Assembly (NCBI GenBank): GCA_022510405.1
Contig: JAFLTP010000005.1
Coordinates: forward strand, 1 to 64,000
Direction: 5' to 3'
DNA length: 64,000 nucleotides
From: Muribaculaceae bacterium
GTDB taxonomy: Bacteria; Bacteroidota; Bacteroidia; Bacteroidales; Muribaculaceae
The notes below the pieces were generated by a model, which had not been told where the DNA came from, searched no databases, and was given only the letters and a program-made list of their open reading frames with translations. Positions 16,420 to 26,219 of this stretch are shown piece after piece (positions within the stretch are counted from its first letter, which is position 1; every line of letters begins with the position of its first letter). The position numbers and the translations under genes were made by a program.

Positions 16420-18198
16420 ATGAATTACACAGTTATTGATTTTATAAGTCTGCTCGGAGCGATATGCCTCTTCCTCTACGGAATGAAGGTGATGAGTGAA
16501 GGTCTGCAGAAAGTAGCGGGCGATCGCTTGCGTAATATACTGGGCATTATGACCAAAAACCGGGTAACCGGTGTGCTGACAGGTATAGTGATCACCGCCC
16601 TTATTCAAAGCTCCAGTGCATCCACTGTGATGGTAGTGAGTTTCGTAAATGCCGGTCTTATGTCGCTGGCTCAATCCATGGCGGTTATATTTGGCGCTAA
16701 TGTGGGTACAACGGTCACAACCTGGATTATCTCGGCCTTCTCTTTTGAGGTCAGCATTTCCGACTATAGTATCCTTTTGCTGGCTGTGGGTGTGCCGATG
16801 CTCTTCATGAAAAAGAGCACTTACAAATCTTTGGGTGAGTTCTTGATTGGTTTCTGTTTTCTGTTCATGGGTTTGGATCTCATCAGCAAGTATGTGCCGA
16901 ATCTACAGGAAAACCCCGATTTGTTAGGGTTCGTGATTGAATATACATCTTTAGGGATCGGTTCGATTCTTATTTTCTTCGTATTCGGTATCATCCTAAC
17001 AATGGTGGCTCAGAGTTCAGCGGCAACTTTCGCCATCACCCTTATCATGTGTTCCCAAGGATGGATATCTTTCCTACTTGGTTGCGCCATTATTTTGGGA
17101 GGAAATATCGGAACCACAATCACTCCGATCTTGGCGTCGTTGAGCGGTAATCTGGCAGCGAAACGAACCGCTATGGGCCATGTGTTGTTCAATGTTTTGG
17201 GTTCGATAATAGTACTGTGTATATTCGAACCTTTCACACGTCTTGTGGGTGAAATCACCGGAGGTTGCACCGGTATTAACCCTATGGACATTCCGATGTC
17301 GCAGGAAGTGGAAATGTCGGAATCAACCCTTATCAATCCTTCAGGAGGCCTAACATCCCATGCACAAAGCGCGGTGGCTTTCGGTCTGGCTATGTTCCCT
17401 ACGGTTTTCAATGCTTGCAATCTACTTGTGATGATATGGTTTACCAAACTTTATGTTAAGATTGTGTGCTGGATAATGCCGGCAAAACATAAAGACACAG
17501 AAGAGGAATTCTCACTCAAATATATCGGCAGAGGTATGCTTTCTGCCTCCGAGCTTAATATAACCCAGGCACAAAAAGAAATCTATGTTTATTCCGAGCG
17601 TGTGGCAAGGATGTTGGCTATGGCGAGAGATATTATACATCTCTCGGACAAAGATCCCAAATTCCAGGAAACTTTTAACCGCTTGGAGAAATACGAGGAG
17701 ATTTCCGATCGTATGGAGGTTGAGATCGGTCAATTCCTCAACAGGGTTGCCGAGGGAAGGCTAAGTCCGGCCAGTAAGCATAGAATTGCAGGTATGCTAC
17801 GCATCATAAGTGAAATCGAATCGATAGCCGACGGATGCTACAATGTGGGCAGAACCATCAACCGCCAGCATCAAAACCATGTGGAGTTCGATGAATCAGT
17901 AATGAAGGAAATCGACGATATGTACTCTCTCATTTCTGGAGCCATGGAAAACATGCTCGAGATTGTGAAGGAAATGGAAACCCCCGAAGAAGTACTGGTT
18001 ATCAAGGCTTACAACAAAGAGCGTGAAATCAATAATCTGCGTAACAATTTACGTGATTCCAACATTTACAATATCAACAATCTTAAATATGGTTATCAAG
18101 AAGGTATCTTCTTTATGGACCTTATCGGAGAAGCGGAAAAGCTTGGCGACTATATGCTGAATGTAGTGGAAGGTGTGAAACACCAATTTCAGGAATAA
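16420..18198 (+). CDS. Na+/phosphate cotransporter family protein with PhoU-like tail
   Basis: Predicted PNaS-family sodium-dependent phosphate importer, 592 residues. The membrane part (about 1-360) holds the two inverted Na_Pi_cotrans repeats with the QSSSA signatures (ALIQSSSASTVMVV near 65, MVAQSSAATFAITL near 195) and GANVGTTVTTW / GGNIGTTITPI. The soluble C-terminal part (about 385-590) is helical with periodic Glu and resembles PhoU-like helical repeats. It sits after the gal-operon terminator with its own candidate promoter. Confidence 0.9.
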   Translation: MNYTVIDFISLLGAICLFLYGMKVMSEGLQKVAGDRLRNILGIMTKNRVTGVLTGIVITALIQSSSASTVMVVSFVNAGLMSLAQSMAVIFGANVGTTVTTWIISAFSFEVSISDYSILLLAVGVPMLFMKKSTYKSLGEFLIGFCFLFMGLDLISKYVPNLQENPDLLGFVIEYTSLGIGSILIFFVFGIILTMVAQSSAATFAITLIMCSQGWISFLLGCAIILGGNIGTTITPILASLSGNLAAKRTAMGHVLFNVLGSIIVLCIFEPFTRLVGEITGGCTGINPMDIPMSQEVEMSESTLINPSGGLTSHAQSAVAFGLAMFPTVFNACNLLVMIWFTKLYVKIVCWIMPAKHKDTEEEFSLKYIGRGMLSASELNITQAQKEIYVYSERVARMLAMARDIIHLSDKDPKFQETFNRLEKYEEISDRMEVEIGQFLNRVAEGRLSPASKHRIAGMLRIISEIESIADGCYNVGRTINRQHQNHVEFDESVMKEIDDMYSLISGAMENMLEIVKEMETPEEVLVIKAYNKEREINNLRNNLRDSNIYNINNLKYGYQEGIFFMDLIGEAEKLGDYMLNVVEGVKHQFQE

Positions 18199-18228
18199 AG
18201 GAAAAAATACTTACAAAAACTACTTACA

Positions 18229-19320
18229 ATGAATACAATGAACCATCGATATTGCGTAATAATGTGCGGGGGTGTAGGCACCCGTTTCTGGCCATTCAGC
18301 CGCCATGACCGCCCAAAACAATTTTTGGATTTTTTCGGCACCGGTAAAAGCCTTCTCCAGATGACTGTTGACCGGATATGTCCTTCCGTAAGCGTGGACA
18401 ATATCATATTGGTGACCAACAAGGAATATCTACATATAATAAAGGAGCAGTTGCCTCAGATAAAAGACTCCAATATACTTCTGGAACCTGCACGAAGAAA
18501 TACTGCCCCATGCGTATGTTGGGCAGCCAAACATATATATGCTATGGATCCCGATGCGGTTATCGTGACGCTTCCTTCAGATCATATGGTGCTTAAGGAA
18601 CCCGAATTCTGCAAGGCTATCGATGAGGGATTTGACTTTGTTGAGAAAGGAAACAGACTGCTTACTTTAGGGATCAAACCTTCAGGTCCGAATACCGGCT
18701 ACGGCTATATTCAGCAAGGTTCTGCGGAAAAGGATTTTCCCGGAATTTTCAGGGTCAAGGCTTTTGTGGAGAAACCCAATATTGAAATGGCCGAGATGTT
18801 TGTGGCAACCGGAGAATTCTTTTGGAACGCAGGTATCTTCCTATGGTCGGCCCATGCAATTCTGGAGGCTTTCGACAAACTTGCTCCTGAAATAGCCCAG
18901 ACACTTGACGCTCCTCGTGATGTTTATGCCACTCCCAAGGAGCCGGAATTCATTGACAGGCATTTCCCTGACTGTGTGAATATCTCCATTGACTATGCCA
19001 TTATGGAAAAGGCTTCCAATGTGTATGTAAAGACTGTGGAATTTGGATGGAGCGACCTGGGTACATGGAAAGCGCTTTATGAAACTTCACCAAGAAACAG
19101 TGAAGGAAACGTGACTCAAAACTGCCAGGTAATTCTCTCCGACTGTTCAGGTTCAATCTTTGCAGCCGAAGGCAAAAAGATAATCGTGGCAGCAGGCCTC
19201 AAAGATTACATTGTAGCCGATACAGGAAAAGCACTCTTGATCTATCCAATCAACGAGGAGCAAAAGATCCGCAATATTGTCAACGATGTCCGCTCTCGTT
19301 TCGGCGAAGACTTCGTTTAA
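18229..19320 (+). CDS. manC: Mannose-1-phosphate guanylyltransferase
   Basis: Makes GDP-mannose from mannose-1-phosphate and GTP, feeding GDP-fucose and surface glycan synthesis. 363 residues: the single-domain nucleotidyltransferase form without the fused isomerase. Signature pyrophosphorylase motif MCGGVGTRFWPFSR at residues 10-23 with RPKQFL following, PSDHMV near 125, VEKPN near 180 and FFWNAGIF near 198. ATG at 18229 is used; a second ATG four codons in would give almost the same protein. It marks the left boundary of the accessory island. Confidence 0.93.
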   Translation: MNTMNHRYCVIMCGGVGTRFWPFSRHDRPKQFLDFFGTGKSLLQMTVDRICPSVSVDNIILVTNKEYLHIIKEQLPQIKDSNILLEPARRNTAPCVCWAAKHIYAMDPDAVIVTLPSDHMVLKEPEFCKAIDEGFDFVEKGNRLLTLGIKPSGPNTGYGYIQQGSAEKDFPGIFRVKAFVEKPNIEMAEMFVATGEFFWNAGIFLWSAHAILEAFDKLAPEIAQTLDAPRDVYATPKEPEFIDRHFPDCVNISIDYAIMEKASNVYVKTVEFGWSDLGTWKALYETSPRNSEGNVTQNCQVILSDCSGSIFAAEGKKIIVAAGLKDYIVADTGKALLIYPINEEQKIRNIVNDVRSRFGEDFV

Positions 19321-19331
19321 AGATGTCAATA

Positions 19332-19730
19332 TTATAATACGAGCTGGATAAAGAGGCGTTCAAATTCTCTTTCCATGGAACAATCCTTCATGGAGTCTTG
19401 AGAATCGTTCAATAAGCCGGGATGTGAGGGGGAAACTTGAAGGCACGCGCTTTTAACGGCTGTGAGCCACCGGTATTTTTCTTCGACTGGAATCTCTTTG
19501 TCGGGCACGTCTTTCATCTCGAAAAGGCGACTTTGGTTCTTCAAGCAATCAATATCGGCCTTTGGGAACAAAGCCTTAATTCTGTTTTCGTCAAGAATTA
19601 CAAGCGCCTTCAGCCATTTGCGACGTTTATTCATCATTATGAGCCCAATGTTGACAAACTCCTCTCTGTCAACCTTGGGCACATACCTTATCACGGCATA
19701 TTCATACAACTTATCGTCGGGAACTGTCAT
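19332..19730 (-). CDS. DUF3037 protein, partner of HipA-like kinase
   Basis: 132-residue cytosolic protein matching DUF3037: it opens LYEYAVIRYVPKVDREEFVN, then IGLIMM and RRKWLKALVI, and ends in a helix with LERLF-like spacing. Its biochemical function is unknown. It starts 4 bases after the stop of the HipA-like kinase gene (19735), and this pairing recurs in bacteria, so the two products probably act together. Confidence 0.8.
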   Translation of the reverse strand: MTVPDDKLYEYAVIRYVPKVDREEFVNIGLIMMNKRRKWLKALVILDENRIKALFPKADIDCLKNQSRLFEMKDVPDKEIPVEEKYRWLTAVKSACLQVSPSHPGLLNDSQDSMKDCSMEREFERLFIQLVL

Positions 19731-19734
19731 TTCT

Positions 19735-20526
19735 TTATCTTCCGTTAATAAGTTTATTCCTTTCCTCTATCGCCTTATCTACAAAATTCTTTGAATTGGC
19801 AAGACGTTTTGTGAGGAATGTTTTATAGCCTTCTCTCTTCTCAGCAACAGTTTGACTCATCCCCTCCTCTATCAACCATTCATCGGGAATTAAGTCCACT
19901 ATCTTGTTAAGTGTTCGTGGAGTTATAGCCTGTCTCATTAACCGGTCGGCCTCTTCAAGCCTATCGGCATAAGGCAATAAGGCATGACTTTTAATATAGG
20001 GGAAAGGATCCAAGGCTGCCTCCCCGGGATCTCTTCCTGAATGATGGAAATATAGCGATGCGCCATGGTCGATCAACCATAGTTCCCTGTTCCAAATCAT
20101 CATGTTCGGATTCTGACGGGTTCGGTCTACATTAACCAAGAAAGCATCGAGCCATACGATTTTGGATGCAGTGAGACTGTCAATAGTATTCACTGCCGGA
20201 TCGAAAGTAAAGGCGCCTTCCAAGAAATGCAATCCGATATTGGTGCCTTCCGATTTCCTAAGCAAGTCTTGAATTTCTTGGTCGGGTTCAGTTATACCGA
20301 AAAGATGACTCAGATCCAAGAGGACATTCTCCGGCACTTTGAACTTGAAAGCTTTTGCTACGAGACCTCCTATAAGTTCGGAAATAAGAGATTTTGAGCC
20401 ATGGCCTGCGCCTTTCAGTTTCACTGCATATTTGAACCCGTCGCTTGCCTCACCCAGAGCCGGCAAAGATCCACCCTCCCTGAGTGGCGCTATGTATCGG
20501 GTGAGTTTCTCATGCCTCAATTCCAT
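19735..20526 (-). CDS. HipA-like kinase family protein
   Basis: Predicted protein kinase-like enzyme, 263 residues, shorter than HipA toxins (about 430). Visible are a glycine-rich nucleotide loop (LKGAGHGSKSLISELIGG near 35-52), a catalytic-loop-like VNVDRTRQNPNMMIW (about 130-145) and a metal-binding IDHGASLYFH (DFG equivalent). It lacks the HipB-type HTH partner upstream; instead a DUF3037 gene follows, as in the HipA-like/DUF3037 pairs known elsewhere. Whether it is a toxin is unknown. Confidence 0.8.
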   Translation of the reverse strand: MELRHEKLTRYIAPLREGGSLPALGEASDGFKYAVKLKGAGHGSKSLISELIGGLVAKAFKFKVPENVLLDLSHLFGITEPDQEIQDLLRKSEGTNIGLHFLEGAFTFDPAVNTIDSLTASKIVWLDAFLVNVDRTRQNPNMMIWNRELWLIDHGASLYFHHSGRDPGEAALDPFPYIKSHALLPYADRLEEADRLMRQAITPRTLNKIVDLIPDEWLIEEGMSQTVAEKREGYKTFLTKRLANSKNFVDKAIEERNKLINGR

Positions 20527-20544
20527 TGGCTCTTTTTATAACTT

Positions 20545-20766
20545 TCAATTATGTTTACAATTTTTCAATGACGAAACCATCAAGACATTTCTTTTCAGTA
20601 GAAATGTGGAAAGAAAGAGGCTTTTCCCAAATCGTCTGGGACGACTCAGAAAATAACACTTGGATCTGCTTAACAACAAAGGTATGTAATTTGTCTTGTC
20701 AACATACACATACCCTCCGTCGCGTAAGCTGCTAAAATCCTGCATCCCTATCGCATATCTTTCCAT
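20545..20766 (-). pseudogene. Fragment of an AAA-ATPase-like (DUF1703-type) protein
   Basis: Only the N-terminus of a common Bacteroidales AAA-ATPase-like protein remains: YAIGMQDFSSLRDGGYVYVD, then LSRPRRFGKSLFLSTF with the Walker-A-like RRFGKS. After that the frame is wrong; a neighbouring frame gives EKKCLDGFVIEKL, which fits the family pattern LFxGLxIEKL. The remaining ~450 residues are absent. Such genes are often scattered remnants, so this marks island turnover. Confidence 0.7.
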
Positions 20767-20855
20767 GAATTCATTGTTTAGACTCCAAATATAATGCTAA
20801 AAATTTAGTATTCAAAAAAACCACCAAATTAATGGAAATAAAGGGAAAGAAGGAA

Positions 20856-21965
20856 CTAACTGTTGATCTTTTCACCTTTTTCATTGATAAGGATGGATTG
20901 GCAAGCGTCCGGAATCTCACAAAGATAAACTCCGGGTGCTACCGACTCAATGGTATTATAAAGCGGGGGCGTGACAGGGATTCCTTTCCGGGTCATAAGT
21001 CCGTAATAATTCCCAACGGAATATGCTAACATATTTATGTCGATAGCTTTTTTCTGGTTTCCATCGTCATCGAATTCATTAATAAAATAGGCGAGTTCGA
21101 AGACTTCGTCAAATACAAATTTATCAATAAGGGAACCATCGTAATCGTAACGGCTTTGTGAGTTGTCATTGTTAGTCAAGGTAATTCCATTGTTGGAATG
21201 GATCGTGACATTTTGAAATTCCACCGGGAAAACAAACTGAGCCTTATCATTTAGCACACCCCATTTATCATTGGACAGTACATACCACATATTGTTTGGA
21301 CCGATATGGATGTTATCGTATGTTGGAGCAATTGTCCAATCACCATTCCTGTCTATTAAGCCAAAACGTCCCTCTAAAGGAATTGCAGCAAAATTCCCAT
21401 GATACACATAACTTCCATATTTTGGATCTCTTTTAAATTTCTTGTCATTGATAGGAGTGCCGGAATGGTCGATGAAAAATATGGAATCACCTAAACTTAC
21501 TGCTGCCACACCATCTGTGAAAGACCATGCGGCATCATAGATGAAAGGGATTGAGATTTCCGCAGTGAACATGTTCACGAAACCCCTTTTACCTTTTTTT
21601 GCAACTACAATGAGACTATCTGGATCTTCCGGAAATGCAATCCAATCGATATCCTTAATCACTTTTTTCTTGGTTCTGACATCATATATGAAGGAGCTTC
21701 CACTATTGTATCCCGTGTCTTTGAATTTAAAATTAGAACTTAAGGAAGAGTCGTAGCTATAAAGGTTGGAGTTATCGTAAATAAATTCTTTATAGAATGC
21801 GTAAGCCAACATAGAAGTGAAGGCCACACAGCAAAGTGTAATAATAGCCCAAACTACTCTCCAGAACGGTGCTTTATTTTCCCAAGAAAAAATATTACAG
21901 ATAAATTGCCAGATACCTCCGAAGAATATGGAGAGCCAGATTTTGAAAGAGATATTACGTTTCAT
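20856..21965 (-). CDS. Membrane-anchored WG-repeat protein
   Basis: 369 residues. Two N-terminal hydrophobic segments (about 8-26 and 34-58) are followed by an extracytoplasmic-looking region of WG-type repeats, e.g. KRGFVNMFTAEISIPFIYDA, RFGLIDRNGDWTIAPTYDNI and KWGVLNDKAQFVFPVEF, with a last YGLMTRKGIPVTPPLYNTI. WG repeats are beta-rich binding modules; the ligand is unknown. It is the last gene of the minus-strand run that begins with the sigma factor at 26766, with a ~60-base gap to the preceding gene. Confidence 0.75.
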   Translation of the reverse strand: MKRNISFKIWLSIFFGGIWQFICNIFSWENKAPFWRVVWAIITLCCVAFTSMLAYAFYKEFIYDNSNLYSYDSSLSSNFKFKDTGYNSGSSFIYDVRTKKKVIKDIDWIAFPEDPDSLIVVAKKGKRGFVNMFTAEISIPFIYDAAWSFTDGVAAVSLGDSIFFIDHSGTPINDKKFKRDPKYGSYVYHGNFAAIPLEGRFGLIDRNGDWTIAPTYDNIHIGPNNMWYVLSNDKWGVLNDKAQFVFPVEFQNVTIHSNNGITLTNNDNSQSRYDYDGSLIDKFVFDEVFELAYFINEFDDDGNQKKAIDINMLAYSVGNYYGLMTRKGIPVTPPLYNTIESVAPGVYLCEIPDACQSILINEKGEKINS

Positions 21966-22025
21966 AATAGATCAGTTTTTATTTTAATAATAAAGAGTAA
22001 ACTGATCTGGAAAATCTATCAAACT

Positions 22026-22478
22026 TCAGGAATCCTCAAAAGTTTTTCCGGTGATATGGTTGCCAGTGATTTCTTCGAGAAAATCGAGACGCATAATCAT
22101 GAGCAATTCTTTGGTATAATTATAGAGAAGACCTTTGTAAAAAGTGACATCTTCATTATTGGAATTAGTTATTCGTTCCCAAAGAGTAATTCTTTCGGCA
22201 TCCTTATAAGCCTCCTCTACTTTATCACGTAAATTCTCTGTGAGGTTCTTTCTCAAATTTACTTCTTCCAAAACGAGAGGTTGGTCGGAAAAATCCTTCC
22301 ATAAATCCGCAAGGAAATCTCTAAATTCCGATTCAATCTTAAGGGGTAGGTCTTTTGTATAATTGCCTATATGTTCGGGGTCCGGATCACATAAAGAAAA
22401 AGTAATTCCGTTAGGAAAGTATTTTTCAAGTAATTCTTTCTCTTTTTCTCTGACAATATTTTCAATATCTTTCTCCAT
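22026..22478 (-). CDS. Hypothetical charged helical protein (150 aa)
   Basis: No family recognised. The product is acidic and mostly helical, with no membrane segment, opening MEKDIENIVREKEKELLEKY and containing LWKDFSDQP and YNYTKELLMIMRLDFLEEITG. Codon use is like its neighbours. It lies 197 bases downstream of the TIR protein and 60 bases upstream of the WG-repeat protein, so it may belong to the same system. Confidence 0.55.
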   Translation of the reverse strand: MEKDIENIVREKEKELLEKYFPNGITFSLCDPDPEHIGNYTKDLPLKIESEFRDFLADLWKDFSDQPLVLEEVNLRKNLTENLRDKVEEAYKDAERITLWERITNSNNEDVTFYKGLLYNYTKELLMIMRLDFLEEITGNHITGKTFEDS

Positions 22479-22675
22479 AATAAAAAATACCCTTAGATTT
22501 TACTGATGCAAATCTACTCAAATTAAATGAGAATGTCGCACAATATAATTATATTTGCCTTAGAAATAAACCTGAAGTTCCATTGCCAAACAATATAATT
22601 GAAACCTCTAATTTCAGAAACCCTATAGTAGAGAAAAAGCTTTTATCAAGGAAGAATTGTTTAATTCACATTTTT

Positions 22676-25240
22676 TTAATCTAAATAATAGATTCGTCTT
22701 TCACCGGCCGATAAAGGCAATTTCCGACTTTGTTCTCTTGCCTTTCTTATAAGGTCATCCAAAGGTTCAATTTCAGTAAAATATGTAGCATTGGTAGTGG
22801 TTACTATGACATATCTATCCTCTACTACCTTTATATCAAAAATGGAGATATTATCTGTATTAAATAATTTTCTTTCCAATAATTTTGTTTCAGAATCTAA
22901 ATCATAAAGCGTGAGAAGTCCATCCTCAGAAATAATCACAATTTTATTTTCATTCTTAAAAAAAGCATAAAACAGTTCGGTATCTTTCTGCCGATTAGTG
23001 ACCTCAACACTATAATCTCTTGAATTTTCAATATCATAAATAAAAATAGACTTAGCATCCTTATTAATTACATATCTTCCACTTGGGTTTATATCTCCAT
23101 GAATGGTTCGTGGGAGTTTGAATATTTGTTTTTCTTTCAATTCCGAATCTAATCTCACCAATTCCTTTGTTGTTAATATAATAATTCTATCTTTCTGAAA
23201 ATTCACACTGATACATTGATCTTTTATTGGATAGACTTTATTTATATCGCCTTGATCCGTAAAAAGATATATAATTTGATCATCCATTGCCAATATATTA
23301 TCTCCTATAAATCCCAGAACAAATGCTTTGAATCTTTTTTTAGAATCTTTTTCTATATAAACGTCATGAATTTCATTCTTGACTAAATCTAATAAACGCC
23401 AACCATCATTCAACTTATCGTTTCCAGAATATAAATAGAACAAAAGTATATCCCCGGAATTGGATAACTCAATATCATGAACAGAAAACTCATTTGGAAA
23501 TTCATAAACCGTTTCCCAATCGTTATCAATCATATGTTGTTTCAAAATCCTATTTCTATTGTCATAAAATAAAACTGAATTTGATAAATTATAATCAAGC
23601 GAATAAGGACTTCCAACATCATGCAAAATATAATCACGTGGTCTTGGATAAATTTTAAACAGAGACCATTTAGACATAGCATATAATTCTTCCGAATTAT
23701 TTCCCCAGCATAAATCTTTAAGTTGTGGAATCTTGAATTCATTTTGAAGTTTTCCTTCCTCATCTAATATTAATAAAGTTCCATCTAAATAGCCAATAGC
23801 CACCATAGAACCTTCGGGATTTTCTTTGATAATTTCAACATAACTATCAGATCTCTCGTAAATTTTTTTTGAATAACCATTATGATAGTAAAAAATAGTA
23901 TCAAAATTATTATAATAATAATCCAATCCGTTCTTGCTAAATTTTTGAGAATGGGCAACATGAGTGATGACGGCTTTTCCAAATGTATTTTTATGAATAA
24001 TGTTGCCTGTTTCATTATCCATTACTGAAATTTGGTTATAATCAGTAATAAAGTAACTATACTTTTTATTGTTAGAAATATCAGATAAATTAGTATTTTT
24101 CTTTAATGAGGAATCGTTAAATTGATATAATGACCATTTTTCATCTCTTGATTGTGAAGAAAGTTTCAGTCCGAAATTTAATAAATCAATGGAATCGGAA
24201 TCATTAGAAAGTGGTATAAATAAATCATTTTCTTTATCATATTTTGCAATTTGATTATATTCTTCATTATACACAAATAAAGTATCATTTTTCACAGAAC
24301 TGACCGATATTTGAGGATTAAGAGAAATCGTTTCATCTTGGATATCGAATAAAGCTGTTCCTTTGGAATCATTCAAAACAAGAGTAACACTATCTAAAAA
24401 TTCTAATGATTGTAATTCGAAATTAGACAAGGGATACTTAACCATATATCCTTCAAAAGATTGCCGTATAACCCATTCTAACTCCGAAGAAAAAGGTCGT
24501 GTGGGTTGGTCTAAGAGTTCCAAGACCACCTTTCTTGCTGTTAGAACATTTCCATCTTCTATCAACTCCATCATCTTATGAGAAACCGCCCTATTTATGG
24601 AAATATAAAGTTTTTGATTTTGTGACAAAATATAAATCAGGACCCCAATAATGATTAAGAGTAATAGGGATAAACCAATTATAGTTTGAAAAATTCTTTT
24701 TTTTCTTTGCCTTTCAAATCGTTTCCAAAGTGTATCAAAACGCAAACTTAAAAGTTGAGATATAACTTTAATCAAAGCAGCCTCTCTTCCATGCTCTTGT
24801 AGGCTTATTCCCAATAGTTCTTTTTCATCAGTTAATTTACGTAATGCTTTAGGAAAACACTCCTCATCTGGATTTACTGCATTGGGGGAACCATCTATTA
24901 TGAATGGGATAATAAATTTTTCTCGACCATGATCGATAAAATATTGAGCTTCTTTAGAAACCCAAGGACTCTTTGATGCTCTTGGAGAACATATTACAAT
25001 AAGAAATTTTGATTCAGATAAAGCCTTTTCAATTTCCTCTTTAAGTGTTCCACCCGACAAATCAGATTGATCCCGGAAAATAGGACTTATTTTTTTAGGT
25101 AAAGTGGAATTTTCTTTTTTTAATTCGGTGGGTATTTTGTAAGATTCCAATTTTTTCTGGAGCCATTTTGCCCATTTTATATCCTCATGATTATAACTTA
25201 TAAAAGCGATAAATTTAAATTCTTTGTTTCCTGATTCCAT
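22676..25240 (-). CDS. TIR domain-transmembrane-beta-propeller protein
   Basis: 854 residues. An N-terminal TIR-like domain (about 8-165) shows FIAFISYNHED at strand A, the BB-loop region FRDQSDLSGG, and SPRASKSPWVSKEAQYF with E97 at the position of the catalytic NADase glutamate in enzymatic TIRs. A single transmembrane helix (about 186-206) follows, then a helical linker with HKMMELIEDGNVLTARKVVLELL and a long WD40/beta-propeller-like region to the end. The arrangement suggests a cytosolic TIR effector with a propeller on the other side of, or attached to, the membrane. NAD+ cleavage is family-based inference. It starts 28 bases after the RyR protein's stop. Confidence 0.8.
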   Translation of the reverse strand: MESGNKEFKFIAFISYNHEDIKWAKWLQKKLESYKIPTELKKENSTLPKKISPIFRDQSDLSGGTLKEEIEKALSESKFLIVICSPRASKSPWVSKEAQYFIDHGREKFIIPFIIDGSPNAVNPDEECFPKALRKLTDEKELLGISLQEHGREAALIKVISQLLSLRFDTLWKRFERQRKKRIFQTIIGLSLLLLIIIGVLIYILSQNQKLYISINRAVSHKMMELIEDGNVLTARKVVLELLDQPTRPFSSELEWVIRQSFEGYMVKYPLSNFELQSLEFLDSVTLVLNDSKGTALFDIQDETISLNPQISVSSVKNDTLFVYNEEYNQIAKYDKENDLFIPLSNDSDSIDLLNFGLKLSSQSRDEKWSLYQFNDSSLKKNTNLSDISNNKKYSYFITDYNQISVMDNETGNIIHKNTFGKAVITHVAHSQKFSKNGLDYYYNNFDTIFYYHNGYSKKIYERSDSYVEIIKENPEGSMVAIGYLDGTLLILDEEGKLQNEFKIPQLKDLCWGNNSEELYAMSKWSLFKIYPRPRDYILHDVGSPYSLDYNLSNSVLFYDNRNRILKQHMIDNDWETVYEFPNEFSVHDIELSNSGDILLFYLYSGNDKLNDGWRLLDLVKNEIHDVYIEKDSKKRFKAFVLGFIGDNILAMDDQIIYLFTDQGDINKVYPIKDQCISVNFQKDRIIILTTKELVRLDSELKEKQIFKLPRTIHGDINPSGRYVINKDAKSIFIYDIENSRDYSVEVTNRQKDTELFYAFFKNENKIVIISEDGLLTLYDLDSETKLLERKLFNTDNISIFDIKVVEDRYVIVTTTNATYFTEIEPLDDLIRKAREQSRKLPLSAGERRIYYLD

Positions 25241-25268
25241 ATTTGCGATATCTCAGGTTTTCTAAATA

Positions 25269-26219
25269 TTACGTTTGAGGCAAGGTGTTTTCGATTTTGA
25301 AACCGAGGCGATGGACGAGACGGAGGGTATTCATTGCCATTAGTCGGTCGTATTCTTTTTCGCTTTCAGGGAGACGGGAATAGGGGACAAGATCGGGATG
25401 TTGCTTTAACGCATCATTTCTTACAGGACCATAAGTCCACCCTTCGTCCATTCGGGCCCGGGCCCAGATGTCATGTGCATTTTCTGCTATTGCTTCTGTC
25501 AATTCTTCGAGATCTGAATCCAGAATAATATCCTCCACATCTATAGGTTGAGGGTTGTAGCCCTCTTTATCACAAGAGGATGTAACCATGAAGTTACCGC
25601 TATGTTTCCATGACTGGAGAAAAATTTCCTTTTCAATCCTTTCCTCCTGTAACGTTTCTAAATTTAAAAATATGACATCTCCGTTATCTTCAACTCTTCT
25701 CACAAACACTGCATGATATGCATCTATATTGGTATTAAAAGCAGGCCTTAACATATTTGAGTTGACCACTGCGATGATCTCTTTGCCCGAATGCAAAGCT
25801 TTTTGAATATCTTCAAACTCGGAATCAAAACGACGATTCACATTAAGTCCTTTCAACTCAAGAAGTCTTCCTACGTGGAAGAGCGGAGCCCCCTCTTCAT
25901 TCAACCAATTGTTGGCTTTAGCTGTCTCAAGCAGTGACCAATGGTCTACGTCAAATCCATGGCGACGAAGAATGAATAATTCACATTCAAAAGAGCATAG
26001 ATTACTTGAATTTGATGCCGCAAGTGCGTTTATGGGAAGCACCTTACATTTTCCTGATTCAATTTCATTGTCCACATTAGAAATCACATCAAGCAATTCT
26101 CTCAATTCCTCGTCTTTTCCGATTGAAGATAAAACCCTTAGCGTTTCTTCCTTATTTACCTTGCCGTCAAGGAAAGATGCCAGAAGTTCGTCGGATATTC
26201 TTTGCTTGTTATCTTCCAT
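25269..26219 (-). CDS. Anti-sigma-like/C39-like peptidase/RyR domain fusion
   Basis: 316 residues from the ATG at 26219, which overlaps the sigma gene's end by 11 bases; the ORF extends further upstream but only within the sigma gene. Residues 1-50 (RISDELLASFLDGKVNKEET) resemble the N-terminus of Bacteroidetes anti-sigma proteins. Residues ~75-215 look like a C39-type papain-fold cysteine peptidase: C79 in SFECELFILRRHGF, H169 in DAYHAVFVRRV, and N186 as possible third residue. Residues ~245-308 are an RyR domain (AHDIWARARMDEGWTYGP, ending MNTLRLVHRLGF). No membrane segment is seen. Possibly a sigma-binding regulator whose peptidase or RyR ligand controls release. Confidence 0.75.
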   Translation of the reverse strand: MEDNKQRISDELLASFLDGKVNKEETLRVLSSIGKDEELRELLDVISNVDNEIESGKCKVLPINALAASNSSNLCSFECELFILRRHGFDVDHWSLLETAKANNWLNEEGAPLFHVGRLLELKGLNVNRRFDSEFEDIQKALHSGKEIIAVVNSNMLRPAFNTNIDAYHAVFVRRVEDNGDVIFLNLETLQEERIEKEIFLQSWKHSGNFMVTSSCDKEGYNPQPIDVEDIILDSDLEELTEAIAENAHDIWARARMDEGWTYGPVRNDALKQHPDLVPYSRLPESEKEYDRLMAMNTLRLVHRLGFKIENTLPQT

